64,000 bases of DNA from Burkholderiaceae bacterium DAT-1 (GTDB taxonomy: Bacteria; Pseudomonadota; Gammaproteobacteria; Burkholderiales; Chitinimonadaceae), in the NCBI GenBank assembly GCA_019084025.1, contig JAHRBI010000004.1, positions 310,001 through 374,000 on the forward strand, in the 5' to 3' direction. The notes beneath the pieces were generated by a model. The model had not been told where the DNA came from and searched no databases. It saw only the letters and a list, made by a program, of their open reading frames with translations. A program made the position numbers and the translations under genes. This document shows positions 22,276 through 31,552 of the stretch, piece by piece (position 1 is the stretch's first letter; every line of letters begins with the position of its first letter).

Positions 22276-23283
22276 ATGAATTGGACCTATCTGGCGATTG
22301 CAGCCATTGCTGTTGGCCCCATCCTGATCGGCATTGCCCGTAGCAAGATGCGTGAGCCAACTTTTGATGCCGAGCAAATGCCCGAATTGGCATTGTGGGG
22401 ATATTTTCTCCTCTTGGTCGGTTCTTGGGGGGCGCTATCGGCCATTGCCAATCCAAGCGATTTGTTTTTCCTGGTCATCGGGGTGACGCCGGCAGTGATG
22501 GCGTTAGTTGCTCGACTGAAAGGATATCGCGCCAGGGGTGGGGAAAAGGCCTTGCCAGATTGGGCTGCATTTGGCTTCTCAAATTGGATCGTGCTGTTGT
22601 CTATCGGTGTGCTGAAGACATTCGTGATCGAGCCGATGCAGATTCCGTCCAGCTCCATGCGTCCGGGTTTGGTCGTCGGCGACTTCATTGTGGTCAACAA
22701 GTTTGCCTACGGTATCCGTGTGCCCTTTATCAATGAAGTAATTGTCCCAACTGGTGCGCCAGCTCGCGGCGACGTGGTTGTTTTCCGTTACCCGCTCAAT
22801 ACAAAGATCAACTACATCAAGCGTCTGATTGGCCTGCCAGGGGATACAGTTGAATATCGCAATAAGCAGCTGTCGGTGAACGGTATTCGCTATGAAAGCC
22901 AGCCAATTGGGGTCTACAAATACGATGAGCGCGAAAATAGCGTGAATCGTATGCAGGAAAAGACACCGTCGAAGACATATCAGACGCTGAACGATCCGGA
23001 TCAGCAAGCGTACAACCTCATGCAGTTGGCACAAATCAGCATGCAGCCTGAATTTGCCAGCAGCGGGGAGCGTGATCTTCAGTCTGCAAACTGTCAGATT
23101 GACGAGACTGGATTTGTGTGCAAAGTTCCGGCGGGGCATTACCTGATGCTGGGTGACAACCGCGACAATTCGTCTGATGGTCGCTATTGGGGTTTTGTGC
23201 CAGAGAATCATCTCGCGGGCCGCGCTTTCATGATTTGGATGAACTTCAAAGACATGAGTCGCGTTGGCACAATGATTCACTGA
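22276..23283 (+). CDS. lepB: Signal peptidase I (LepB)
   Basis: 335-residue inner-membrane serine protease that removes Sec and Tat signal peptides. It has N-terminal membrane helices, the catalytic Ser127 in IPSSSMRPG, Lys182 in NYIKRLIGLPGD, and box E GDNRDNSSDGRYWGFVP near the C-terminus. An extra helix-rich N-terminal region precedes the catalytic part, as is common in betaproteobacteria. GGGAG is upstream of the ATG. Confidence 0.97.
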   Translation: MNWTYLAIAAIAVGPILIGIARSKMREPTFDAEQMPELALWGYFLLLVGSWGALSAIANPSDLFFLVIGVTPAVMALVARLKGYRARGGEKALPDWAAFGFSNWIVLLSIGVLKTFVIEPMQIPSSSMRPGLVVGDFIVVNKFAYGIRVPFINEVIVPTGAPARGDVVVFRYPLNTKINYIKRLIGLPGDTVEYRNKQLSVNGIRYESQPIGVYKYDERENSVNRMQEKTPSKTYQTLNDPDQQAYNLMQLAQISMQPEFASSGERDLQSANCQIDETGFVCKVPAGHYLMLGDNRDNSSDGRYWGFVPENHLAGRAFMIWMNFKDMSRVGTMIH

Positions 23284-23310
23284 TGATCTGATTGTTACCG
23301 GGAGTTTTGT

Positions 23311-23676
23311 ATGAAAAAGCAATCAGGATTCAGTTTGATGCAAGCGTTTGCGGGCATGGTGCTGCTTGGCATGCTAGCAGTGGTTGGCTTTAAGCTTATC
23401 CCTGTTTATACCGAGTATTTTGCAGTTAAGCGGTCTCTGCAGCGCGTGGCGATTGAGCAGAAGGGCTTGCCTGTGGCTCAGATTCGCGAGTCATTCGATA
23501 AGTATGCTCAAATCGAGTCGATTTCGTCTGTTCATGGTCAGGATCTGGAAATCGAGTCCGATAATGAAGGGATGGATCTTCATGTCGAGTATTTCAGAGA
23601 AGTTTCACTTGTCGCAAATATCAGCCTGAAATTTAACTTCAAGGCGGATGGCCGCTCATCAGGGAACGCCAAGTGA
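23311..23676 (+). CDS. DUF4845 membrane-anchored protein
   Basis: 121 residues with a single N-terminal anchor preceded by a pilin-like start (MKKQSGFSLMQAFAGMVLLGMLAVVGFKLIPVY). This DUF4845 family is typically encoded between lepB and rnc in beta- and gammaproteobacteria. Function is unknown; the location suggests a role near the signal peptidase or membrane. It overlaps rnc by four bases. Confidence 0.88.
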   Translation: MKKQSGFSLMQAFAGMVLLGMLAVVGFKLIPVYTEYFAVKRSLQRVAIEQKGLPVAQIRESFDKYAQIESISSVHGQDLEIESDNEGMDLHVEYFREVSLVANISLKFNFKADGRSSGNAK

Positions 23677-24365
23677 CGCGAGAGGATTTATTGAATACCT
23701 TGGTCAAACAGCTGGGGTATTCGTTTGCTCAGGTGTCGCTCTTGCGTCAGGCACTGACGCATCGTAGTTATGGTGTACCTCATAATGAACGTCTCGAGTT
23801 TCTGGGGGACGGTATTCTGAATGCAGTCGTGGCCCGTCTGCTGTTTGATGCATTTCCGGGTGTATCCGAGGGCGAACTGTCTCGTCTGAGAGCAAGTTTG
23901 GTCAAGAAGGAAACCTTAGCGGAGTTGGCCGTTCGACTCGAACTTGGTCAGGTCATGATGCTGGGTGAAGGTGAACTGCGAAGCGGTGGCCGGGAGCGCG
24001 CCTCCATACTCGCTGATGCGATGGAAGCAATTTTTGCTGCCATTTATCTGGACGGTGGTTTTGATCAGGCCGCTGCAGTGATTCGGGCGCTGTTTGCGCC
24101 TATGATTGCGATAATTGATCCTGCTGTGCACGGCAAAGATAGTAAAACGAGATTACAGGAGTGGTTGCAGGCTCGAAAGTATGGCTTGCCCACGTATGTC
24201 ATTGTTCGCCAAACCGGCGAAGCACATGATCAACAATTTTTAGTTGAATGCCGCATTGCAGCTGTCAATGTGGTGACTGAAGGAAATGGCAGTAGCCGAC
24301 GCTCCGCAGAACAGGAAGCGGCGACTCATGCGATGGAACTGCTGGTCAACGGAACACGGAAATAA
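23673..24365 (+). CDS. rnc: Ribonuclease III
   Basis: 230-residue double-strand-specific endonuclease that processes rRNA. The signature [12 protein letters not shown] and a second acidic cluster [16 protein letters not shown] form the active site; a dsRNA-binding domain occupies the last 70 residues ([20 protein letters not shown]). The GTG start overlaps the preceding stop. Confidence 0.97.
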   Translation: MTREDLLNTLVKQLGYSFAQVSLLRQALTHRSYGVPHNERLEFLGDGILNAVVARLLFDAFPGVSEGELSRLRASLVKKETLAELAVRLELGQVMMLGEGELRSGGRERASILADAMEAIFAAIYLDGGFDQAAAVIRALFAPMIAIIDPAVHGKDSKTRLQEWLQARKYGLPTYVIVRQTGEAHDQQFLVECRIAAVNVVTEGNGSSRRSAEQEAATHAMELLVNGTRK

Positions 24366-24366
24366 C

Positions 24367-25257
24367 ATGATGGACACCCCATTCCACGCAGGCTTTATTG
24401 CCATTGTCGGTCGACCCAACGTCGGAAAATCAACTTTGCTGAATCGCCTGATCGGTCAAAAGGTCAGTATTGTTTCACGCAAGGCACAAACTACGCGCCA
24501 TCGAATTACTGGCATTCGTACTGATCCGGGTGTGCAGTATGTCTTTGTTGATACGCCAGGGTTTCAGACCAAATTTCGCAGCGCGCTGAACGATGCGATG
24601 AACCGTGGTGTGACCACGACGCTTGCAGATGTGGATGTGATTCTGTTTGTGATCGAGGCCAATCGCTTCGATGCACGTGACATGGAAGTGGTGAAGCTGC
24701 TGCCTAAGGATATTCCTGTCGTGCTGGTACTGAATAAGGCGGACATGCTCAAGGATAAAGCGCAGATGCTGCCCTTTATCGAGCGTGTAGCAGATCGTTT
24801 TCCATTTGCGGCAATCGTACCGATCTCTGCAAAGAAGGAAATGAAGATCGAAGTCTTGCTTGATGCCATCCGTCCGCATTTGCCAGAAGGCGTGCCGATG
24901 TACGAGGAAGATCAGGTCACTGATCGTAGCGAGCGATTCTTGGCGGCAGAACTTGTTCGAGAGAAAATCTTCAGACTGGTGGGCGATGAGTTGCCATATT
25001 CCACAGCGGTGGAAGTTGAACAGTATGAAGAAGAAGGTAATCTTCGTCGCATTCATATCGCCATTCTGGTGGATCGTGATGCTCAGAAGGCCATTCTCAT
25101 TGGTCACAATGGCGAAAAGTTGAAGACCATTTCAACGCAAGCACGTATGGACATGGAAAAAATGTTCGATGCCAAGGTGTTCCTTGAGGTGTGGGTCAAG
25201 GTCAAGAGTGGTTGGGCTGACGACACACGCATGTTGCGTCAGTTTGGCTACGAATAA
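24367..25257 (+). CDS. era: GTPase Era
   Basis: 296-residue GTPase required for 16S rRNA maturation. G domain with [14 protein letters not shown] and NKAD, then a C-terminal KH domain ([25 protein letters not shown]). The ATG at 24367 starts one base after the rnc stop; the longer frame from 24286 lies within rnc. Confidence 0.97.
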   Translation: MMDTPFHAGFIAIVGRPNVGKSTLLNRLIGQKVSIVSRKAQTTRHRITGIRTDPGVQYVFVDTPGFQTKFRSALNDAMNRGVTTTLADVDVILFVIEANRFDARDMEVVKLLPKDIPVVLVLNKADMLKDKAQMLPFIERVADRFPFAAIVPISAKKEMKIEVLLDAIRPHLPEGVPMYEEDQVTDRSERFLAAELVREKIFRLVGDELPYSTAVEVEQYEEEGNLRRIHIAILVDRDAQKAILIGHNGEKLKTISTQARMDMEKMFDAKVFLEVWVKVKSGWADDTRMLRQFGYE

Positions 25258-25267
25258 GGAATCGTGA

Positions 25268-26023
25268 ATGGCCGGCAGCTGGTCGAAAGCACGCAATCGT
25301 GTGGATCGGGCGCCGGCTTTTCTATTGCATCAGCACCCTTGGCGCGAAACCAGTCTGATTCTGGATGTGTTCAGTCGTGACAAGGGACGGGTGTCGATTG
25401 CCGCACGTGGTGCAAGGCGGGCAGGATCACCTTTACGCGGGGTGCTGTTGGGTTTTCAACCGGTACTGCTATCCTGGTTTGGCTCAGGCGAAGTAAAAAC
25501 ACTACATACTGCAGAGTGGCAGGGCGGCGTGCCACACCTTGCCGGCTTACCGCTCATGTGTGGTTTTTACCTCAATGAGCTTCTTATCCGGCTTTTGCCG
25601 CGCGACGATCCACATCCCCAGCTTTTTGATGCATATCTCGAGGCCGTTGTAGCACTGTCGCTATCCCCGCGAGCCGGTATGCACGTGGTCGAACCCATTT
25701 TACGCCGAGCAGAACTCGCACTGTTAGCGGCCTTGGGCTACGGCGTTTCTTTCACTCACGACCGAGCCGGGCACCCGCTACAATCTGATTACACCTACCT
25801 CTGGTTGTCGGGTAGCGGATTTTCCCGTTGTCAGGTGGGAACACCACACTCAGTCATAGGGAGCAGTCTGCTTGCGATCGGGCAGGGCGAGTTATCTGAT
25901 GCAAAGGTTGCACAGGATGCCAAGTCACTGATGCGATTGTTGTTTGGTGAATTGCTCGGGCCGGGGGAGTTGCATACAAGGCAGCTATTGCGGGATTTGC
26001 AATCTATTTATTCGGCAGAATGA
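25268..26023 (+). CDS. recO: DNA repair protein RecO
   Basis: 251-residue mediator that loads RecA with RecR. It has the N-terminal OB-like domain (APAFLLHQHPWRETSLILDVFSRDKGRV) and the helical C-terminal domain. It follows era by 10 bases. In most relatives pdxJ comes next, but here acpS does. Confidence 0.95.
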   Translation: MAGSWSKARNRVDRAPAFLLHQHPWRETSLILDVFSRDKGRVSIAARGARRAGSPLRGVLLGFQPVLLSWFGSGEVKTLHTAEWQGGVPHLAGLPLMCGFYLNELLIRLLPRDDPHPQLFDAYLEAVVALSLSPRAGMHVVEPILRRAELALLAALGYGVSFTHDRAGHPLQSDYTYLWLSGSGFSRCQVGTPHSVIGSSLLAIGQGELSDAKVAQDAKSLMRLLFGELLGPGELHTRQLLRDLQSIYSAE

Positions 26024-26030
26024 GGTTTTC

Positions 26031-26426
26031 ATGATTTTCGGGATTGGCACTGATTTATGTGATGTTGAACGAATTTCCGGTGCTTATCAAAAGCATGGCG
26101 ATCGGCTTTTAGCTAGACTGTTGTCCGAAATCGAAATCAGTGAATTTCAGCACCATCATGATCCGGTACGCTTCCTTGCCAAACGCTGGGCAGCTAAAGA
26201 GGCTTTTGCCAAGGCGCTCGGGCATGGCGTGCGACCACCTGTAACATTGAATGGCATTACTATTTCACATGATGAAATGGGTAAGCCATTTATTATTACG
26301 AATAAACTAATAAACGAATTTATATTGGATAGAGGGATTAATTCAATTCATTTGTCCTTATCAGATGAAGCAAACCTTGTTTTGGCATTTGTTGTGATTG
26401 AAGCTAATCCTATTGGGATAATCTAA
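26031..26426 (+). CDS. acpS: Holo-[acyl-carrier-protein] synthase AcpS
   Basis: 131-residue phosphopantetheinyl transferase that activates the acyl carrier protein. GTDLCDVERI near the N-terminus and RFLAKRWAAKEAFAKALG hold the metal ligands and catalytic residues. The ATG at 26031 is preceded by TGAGG. The last ~140 bases are distinctly AT-rich (for example FIITNKLINEFILD) compared with neighbours, though the frame and family features are intact. Confidence 0.95.
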   Translation: MIFGIGTDLCDVERISGAYQKHGDRLLARLLSEIEISEFQHHHDPVRFLAKRWAAKEAFAKALGHGVRPPVTLNGITISHDEMGKPFIITNKLINEFILDRGINSIHLSLSDEANLVLAFVVIEANPIGII

Positions 26427-26475
26427 CATTTAATTTAAAGTGCTGGACTTGCCATTGGCATGCATGCACAATGCA

Positions 26476-26502
26476 TTGAATTGTCTAGCATTCAAATATA
26501 AT
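26476..26502 (+). promoter_or_regulatory. Candidate promoter of the SpoIIAA-like gene
   Basis: TTGAAT at 26476-26481 and a perfect TATAAT at 26497-26502, spaced by 15 bases. The spacing is short, which is compatible with a regulated promoter. Confidence 0.5.
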
Positions 26503-26518
26503 CTGTACCTGTACAGAT
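26501..26518. promoter_or_regulatory. Palindromic operator-like site at the -10 box
   Basis: A perfect 8-bp inverted repeat ATCTGTAC-CT-GTACAGAT abuts and overlaps the TATAAT box at 26497-26502. It resembles a LexA box but its CTGT and ACAG halves are 6 rather than 8 bases apart, so the regulator is unknown. Confidence 0.5.
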
Positions 26519-26540
26519 AGCGACGAATCGGAGGCAAGTC

Positions 26541-26885
26541 ATGATAGCGATCGAAACCAGAGAACATTGTGTGTTTGCTTCGGTTGCAGGTGAGTTCACC
26601 TTAGCTGACTTCAAGTCGTTCGAAGACAATGTTCTGCACGAACTTGAATTTCACGGAACAGCAAATCTGTTGATCGACCTGTCCGACATGCTGTCTTACA
26701 CAGTGGACGTCGTGTGGGAAGAGCTTCAGTTCGGGCGCGCGCACGCAGCATCATTCGGTAAAGTTGCTGTTGTCTGCCAGGATACCTGGGTCAGCTGGGC
26801 CGTATGGGTATCTCAGCTGTTTGTTCAGGCAGATGTTGTTCTATTCGATAATTCTAAAGAAGCAGAAAGCTGGTTAATGACTTGA
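26541..26885 (+). CDS. SpoIIAA-like (STAS-fold) protein
   Basis: 114 residues beginning MIAIETREHCVFASVAGEFT with the LLIDLSDML strand, WEELQFGRAH helix and a VVLFDNSKEAESWL ending, matching the SpoIIAA-like family often annotated as STAS/SpoIIAA. No conserved phospho-serine context is obvious. GGAGG at 26531-26535 is an ideal ribosome site. It lies 37 bases upstream of the PilZ-like gene, so they may form a two-gene unit. Confidence 0.8.
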   Translation: MIAIETREHCVFASVAGEFTLADFKSFEDNVLHELEFHGTANLLIDLSDMLSYTVDVVWEELQFGRAHAASFGKVAVVCQDTWVSWAVWVSQLFVQADVVLFDNSKEAESWLMT

Positions 26886-26922
26886 ACCGGCTTGCTGCTG
26901 GCGCCCACGTGGTGGATCAAAC

Positions 26923-28635
26923 ATGCGTAATCTGATTGGATCGTTGACCGGCTTGGTCAAAAAGGCTGATCCCCTGATGGATCCGCGTGCAACCAGCACA
27001 TGGATGAAGGAGGTGCGCCAGCAGGATGTAACACGACAATTGCAGAATGTGCAAGAAGTGCTCAAACGCCTGGGAAGCATTGAGCGCCTCAATCTAGCTA
27101 ACTTGCATGCCTTGCTGGTGATGGATGATGAGTCCCAGTATGCATTCGATATGCTGTGTCAGCAGTATGTGCAAAATCCTCACATGGGCAAGCAAGTTGA
27201 GGAGAAATTGTGGCAGGAAATTGTCACGCACATCAAGGCAATGCTGCATGCCTATCACCGCTTTGTTCGTCTGGAGGACATCAGCGAAGGTGAAGAGGCT
27301 GGCTTTCAAAAAGTCTCTGCGCTGATGCTGGCGCGTGGTCTTCGCTATATTGGCGTCTTGGTCAAGTGGCATCTTTTCAGATATGAGACCCCTGCTGCGA
27401 ATCTATGGTCTGCTGCGAATCAATTCTACCGCTTATCCGAAGTGACACATGTTGATGTTGACCCTGTCGTACTTTACGGTGGGCAACAAGGGCAGCACAC
27501 ATCCTGTGCCGACGAATACCTGCATATTCAGATGCTCTGCACGCTGAACAGTGGTAATTTTAGTATCAGACAAATTGAATGGGCTGATCGCTGGCTTGGA
27601 CTGTGGACGCATAATATCGAGATCGAACGAAAGTATCGGGCTGCTTTACATCAATTTTGTGCGGATTTATCCCAGACCCAGCCTGCAGTGAAAATTCACG
27701 AAGCAGTTCAAGGTGAAATGCTCCGTTTTTGGGGTGTGAATCAGCTAATTATCGAAATCACCCAGATTATTCAGCATCTGGAAAATGGTGAATCACCACA
27801 GAAAATTGGTCTGGGCGATGACGCGCGTATGCCTGGATGCCTGGATTTCATTCGCCAGCTTGAGATCATGTGGTCACGTGAGCCGAGCCGTCAGATTCAG
27901 CGTAGTACCCGCGAAAAGGTAAGTCAGACGGTTCTCGTTGTTCGTGGTCTGGATTCCATCTTCTCCGCAGTGCGGGGCGATGATGAGCGATTTATGGCCA
28001 AAGCTTCTAGCCAAGCCGTACCGGATAATGACGAGGCGCTTGATATGCGCCTGTACGGTTACGTCACTGAACGTACACGCCAGAAAATAGCCGCCGCACA
28101 GCAACGCCAGCAAGCCTGGGGCGTGCCTAAACCCAAAGCGCCTGAGGGTGAGCCCTGGGTACTGGAAAATGTATCGGAAGGTGGGTTCGGAGCGAATTTG
28201 CCATCGGCAAAAAATGACTGGGTAAGGCTATTCGCGCTCTTGGCTGTTAGAAATGATGATCAGTCGGGATGGAAAATTGCGGTAATCAGGCGTTTGATTC
28301 GCCAGAATCCGCAAGAACTGTACATCGGTGCGCAAATTCTGACCCCTGCAGCGGTATCCGTTAGTTTGATGCCAAAGCTGGAGGATATGGATACACCTTT
28401 GTCGACAGCGTTTGCCGGTCAAGCCAGTAATGCCATGCATGCCTTGTCGGCGTTGTATATTCCCTACCAATCAGCTGAACGACGTGCCAATACGATCCTA
28501 AGCAGGTCGTCAGACTATCAGCTTGGCAAGGTATATCAGGCGACCGCCCGCGATAAGCGCTTTATGCTGCGCATGGGTGAGGTACTTGAAAAAGGTGCAG
28601 ACTGGATCTGGTGCGTAGTCAATATCGTCAAATGA
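26923..28635 (+). CDS. Large protein of unknown function with a PilZ-like C-terminal region
   Basis: 570 residues, no signal peptide or clear membrane segment. About 370 N-terminal residues are mostly helical and match no family I recognise. Around residues 405-490 the sequence WVLENVSEGGFGA then WKIAVIRRLIRQ..ELYIGAQIL follows the PilZ pattern (D/NxSxxG, then a W..gviRwi strand and vGvelL), although a clear RxxxR partner motif is not obvious. If it is a PilZ fold it may sense cyclic di-GMP. The upstream neighbour is a SpoIIAA-like gene, downstream is a convergent esterase gene. Confidence 0.7.
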   Translation: MRNLIGSLTGLVKKADPLMDPRATSTWMKEVRQQDVTRQLQNVQEVLKRLGSIERLNLANLHALLVMDDESQYAFDMLCQQYVQNPHMGKQVEEKLWQEIVTHIKAMLHAYHRFVRLEDISEGEEAGFQKVSALMLARGLRYIGVLVKWHLFRYETPAANLWSAANQFYRLSEVTHVDVDPVVLYGGQQGQHTSCADEYLHIQMLCTLNSGNFSIRQIEWADRWLGLWTHNIEIERKYRAALHQFCADLSQTQPAVKIHEAVQGEMLRFWGVNQLIIEITQIIQHLENGESPQKIGLGDDARMPGCLDFIRQLEIMWSREPSRQIQRSTREKVSQTVLVVRGLDSIFSAVRGDDERFMAKASSQAVPDNDEALDMRLYGYVTERTRQKIAAAQQRQQAWGVPKPKAPEGEPWVLENVSEGGFGANLPSAKNDWVRLFALLAVRNDDQSGWKIAVIRRLIRQNPQELYIGAQILTPAAVSVSLMPKLEDMDTPLSTAFAGQASNAMHALSALYIPYQSAERRANTILSRSSDYQLGKVYQATARDKRFMLRMGEVLEKGADWIWCVVNIVK

Positions 28636-28668
28636 CATTGACCACGCCGTGAGGCTGATGCTGGCTGG

Positions 28669-29340
28669 TCAGGCAAAACGCTGATTGATCCAGCTGCCAA
28701 TCAGACGAATTTCTTCAATGCATACCGAATGCTGCATCGGCCAGGTATGCCATTCCACCGGGTTGCCGCGTGTTTTGACGGCTTCCACTGCAGCTTGCCC
28801 TAATACCATCGGCACAACCGGGTCCATGCTACCGTGCCCTGCAAATACAGGTGTTGCTGCATTGGCTGGATGTGCTTGTTCCGCAATCAGTTCCGGCGAC
28901 GGAATATAGGTGGACAGGGCAATAACCCCCGCCAGCTTCTCCGGATAGGTGAGGCCGACCGTATAGGCCATTGCGCCGCCTTGCGAGAATCCTGCAATCA
29001 GAATACGCTCAGTGGGAATACCGCGTTCATTTTCACGCTTGATCAGCGCTGTGATGTGCTCGACCGATGTCTCGATTCCCTTGCGGTCCGCGTGGCGTTT
29101 GATGTCCTCGAAGAACAAAATGTCGTACCAGGCGCGCATCACATAACCATTGTTGCAGGTTACTGGAATGGCAGGGGCATGCGGGAAGACAAAGCGGATG
29201 CCCTTGTCCTTGTTCAGACCCAACTCCGGTACGATCGGGGCAAAATCATTGCCATCAGCGCCAAGACCGTGCAGCCAGATCACAGCAAACTCGGGATTAG
29301 GACGCGTTTCGATTTCAATGGCGGGCAGGTAAGTGCTCAC
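28669..29340 (-). CDS. Alpha/beta-hydrolase carboxylesterase
   Basis: 223-residue cytosolic esterase of the phospholipase/carboxylesterase family. The triad is visible as GFSQGGAM (Ser), HGSMDPVVP (Asp) and MQHSVCIEE (His), with an oxyanion loop WLHGLGADGNDF. The GTG at 29340 overlaps the tag stop in GTGA and is preceded by AAGGA; the longer frame upstream lies inside tag. Natural substrate unknown. Confidence 0.93.
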   Translation of the reverse strand: MSTYLPAIEIETRPNPEFAVIWLHGLGADGNDFAPIVPELGLNKDKGIRFVFPHAPAIPVTCNNGYVMRAWYDILFFEDIKRHADRKGIETSVEHITALIKRENERGIPTERILIAGFSQGGAMAYTVGLTYPEKLAGVIALSTYIPSPELIAEQAHPANAATPVFAGHGSMDPVVPMVLGQAAVEAVKTRGNPVEWHTWPMQHSVCIEEIRLIGSWINQRFA

Positions 29341-29918
29341 GAGTTGGATTCCTTGAGGTGGGCATGACGGAAGCAGGTGACGGGGTGGTCGTTGACCAGA
29401 CCGGTTGCCTGCATCCATGCATAAATGATGGTGGGGCCGACAAAACGAAAGCCCATTTTCTTGAGTTCTTTGGAGATTGTTTCCGACAAGGCTGTTTGTG
29501 CGGGCGTCTCTTTCCCGCTGCCGAGATTCGACTGGATCGGGCGACCGTCCACAAAGCGCCATAGCCAAGCATCCAGCGTTTCACCGCGTTCGCGCATGCG
29601 CAGGTAGGCTTGTGCATTGCCAATAGTGGCATCTATTTTCAGGCGATTGCGGACAATACCCGCATCTGCCAGCAACCTTGCGCGATCAGTCTCATCAAAG
29701 CGGGCAATCGCCTCTGCGTTCCAGCCCGCAAAGGCATTGCGATAGCCTTCTCGCTTATTCAGGATGGTTTCCCAGCTCAATCCGGCTTGCGCACCTTCGA
29801 GATTCAACATTTCGAACAACTGAATCTCATTGTGGCAGGGTACGCCCCATTCTTCATCGTGGTAACGCAGATAAAGCGGATTAGTGGGATTGGCCCACGC
29901 GCAGCGTTCAATGGTCAT
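29337..29918 (-). CDS. tag: DNA-3-methyladenine glycosylase I (Tag)
   Basis: 193-residue base-excision enzyme that removes 3-methyladenine. It starts MTIERCAWANPTNPLYLRYHDEEWGVP, as in the Tag family, and keeps ETILNKREGYR and the C-terminal zinc-type residues (NDHPVTCFRHAHL). An in-frame ATG at 29939 would add seven residues within hpnD. It sits between hpnD and the esterase gene with overlapping ends on both sides. Confidence 0.95.
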   Translation of the reverse strand: MTIERCAWANPTNPLYLRYHDEEWGVPCHNEIQLFEMLNLEGAQAGLSWETILNKREGYRNAFAGWNAEAIARFDETDRARLLADAGIVRNRLKIDATIGNAQAYLRMRERGETLDAWLWRFVDGRPIQSNLGSGKETPAQTALSETISKELKKMGFRFVGPTIIYAWMQATGLVNDHPVTCFRHAHLKESNS

Positions 29919-30751
29919 GCGAACATCCAGGTTTTCCATGCCAGCCAGAGCTTGCGGATGGGTGTCAGACTGATACGCTGATTCAAGACCTTTCCGGCAC
30001 CATCGGCGCGGATCTCCTCCAGCAAGGCGCGATAGATGGCGGCCATCATCAGCCCGGGCTTCTGAGTCTTGCGGTCGATCGCAGGGAGTTGCGCCAGCGC
30101 CTTCTGGTAGAACTGCTCCGCACGTTCGATCTGGAATTCCATCAACTGGCGGAACGCGTCGGATTCTTTGTATTGCTGGATGTCGGCGGCCAGCACATTG
30201 AAGCGCTGCAGGTCTTCAACGGGGAGATAGATCCGGCCGCGACGTGCATCCTCGCCCACATCACGAATGATATTGGTAAGCTGAAACGCCATGCCCAGAT
30301 CATGCGCGTATTTGAGCGTTTGCTTGTCCTTCATGCCAAAAATCTGGGCAGACAAAAGCCCCACCACCGAAGCAACCCGGTAGCAGTACAGTTGTAAATC
30401 TTTGAAGGTCAGGTAGCGCGCGTGCTCCAGATCCATCTCCATGCCATCGATGATTTCGATGAAATGGTTTTGCTCTAGCTGCAGGCGTTGTACATGCGGC
30501 ATGAGGGCCCGAGTGACTGGATGCTGCGGCTGTCCGGCATACATCTGGGCGATTTCATTACGCCACCAATTGAGTGTGGTGCGAGCGACGTTGTCATCGT
30601 GTGTTTCATCCACCACATCATCCACTTCACGACAGAAGGCATACAGCGCAGTAATGGCGCGTCTGGCTTCGTCGGGCAGGAAGCGGAAACTGTAATAAAA
30701 GCTGGAGCCGCTGCGAGCGGCTTTGTCTTCGCAATATTGATCGGGCGTCAC
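29915..30751 (-). CDS. hpnD: Presqualene diphosphate synthase HpnD
   Basis: 278-residue trans-prenyltransferase that joins two farnesyl diphosphates, the first step of the HpnCDE squalene route to hopanoids. The two Asp-rich motifs are DDVVDE and DVGEDARRGR, with SFYYSFRFLP near the N-terminus. The GTG at 30751 gives the family start (M)TPDQYCEDKAA; GTG 30793 would add 14 residues. HpnC and HpnE are not in the window. It is divergent from dcd. Confidence 0.9.
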   Translation of the reverse strand: MTPDQYCEDKAARSGSSFYYSFRFLPDEARRAITALYAFCREVDDVVDETHDDNVARTTLNWWRNEIAQMYAGQPQHPVTRALMPHVQRLQLEQNHFIEIIDGMEMDLEHARYLTFKDLQLYCYRVASVVGLLSAQIFGMKDKQTLKYAHDLGMAFQLTNIIRDVGEDARRGRIYLPVEDLQRFNVLAADIQQYKESDAFRQLMEFQIERAEQFYQKALAQLPAIDRKTQKPGLMMAAIYRALLEEIRADGAGKVLNQRISLTPIRKLWLAWKTWMFA

Positions 30752-30885
30752 GGTGGCTTCTCGTACGATATCGCCGCGATTGTAGCTGATCACGGCCTGC
30801 TTTGGCGCACTGCATCGTAAGCGACAGGGCAGGGTATGAAATGGTATCCTTATATGATCCTACCCTATTTAGAATCAGGTCCACC

Positions 30886-31461
30886 ATGAGCATCAAATCT
30901 GATCGCTGGATTCGCCGCATGGCCGAGCAACATGGCATGATCGAGCCATTCGAGCCGAATCAGGTCAAGCAGGTTAATGGCGAGCGCATTGTGTCGTACG
31001 GCACATCCAGTTATGGCTACGATATTCGCTGCGCCGACGAATTCAAACTGTTCACCAATCTGAACAGCACGCTGATCGACCCTAAGAATTTCGATGAAAA
31101 TAGCTTTGTCGATGTATCCGGCAAAGGCTACTGCATTATTCCGCCCAATTCCTTTGCGCTGGCGCGTACCGTCGAGTACTTCCGCATTCCGCGCAACGTG
31201 CTGACCGTGTGCCTCGGCAAGTCGACCTATGCCCGTTGCGGCATCATCGTCAATGTCACACCGTTCGAGCCGGAATGGGAAGGCTATGTGACACTGGAGT
31301 TCTCCAACACCACGCCGCTGCCGGCCAAGATTTACGCAGGAGAAGGTTGTGCGCAGGTACTGTTCTTTGAAGCCGATGCCGATGATGTGTGCGAAACTTC
31401 GTACAAGGATCGTGGCGGTAAATATCAGGGCCAAGTGGGCGTGACGCTGCCTAAGACGTGA
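30886..31461 (+). CDS. dcd: dCTP deaminase
   Basis: 191-residue trimeric enzyme converting dCTP to dUTP for thymidylate synthesis. Start [22 protein letters not shown] and the core [20 protein letters not shown] are canonical, with the Glu in the LEFSN region. The ATG at 30886 is used although the frame extends to 30802 without family sequence. Confidence 0.97.
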   Translation: MSIKSDRWIRRMAEQHGMIEPFEPNQVKQVNGERIVSYGTSSYGYDIRCADEFKLFTNLNSTLIDPKNFDENSFVDVSGKGYCIIPPNSFALARTVEYFRIPRNVLTVCLGKSTYARCGIIVNVTPFEPEWEGYVTLEFSNTTPLPAKIYAGEGCAQVLFFEADADDVCETSYKDRGGKYQGQVGVTLPKT

Positions 31462-31506
31462 TCGGCTTATTTTGATGTTGCGACTAATCTGGCAACGTCA
31501 GATGTG

Positions 31507-31535
31507 AAAAAACCCGCTGCCACGCGGGTTTTTGT
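31507..31535. terminator. Bidirectional terminator between dcd and purL
   Basis: AAACCCGC / GCGGGTTT stem around TGCCAC with an A-run on the left and a T-run on the right. It can serve both convergent genes. Confidence 0.85.
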
Positions 31536-31552
31536 TTGAGCAGCTTTGTCGT

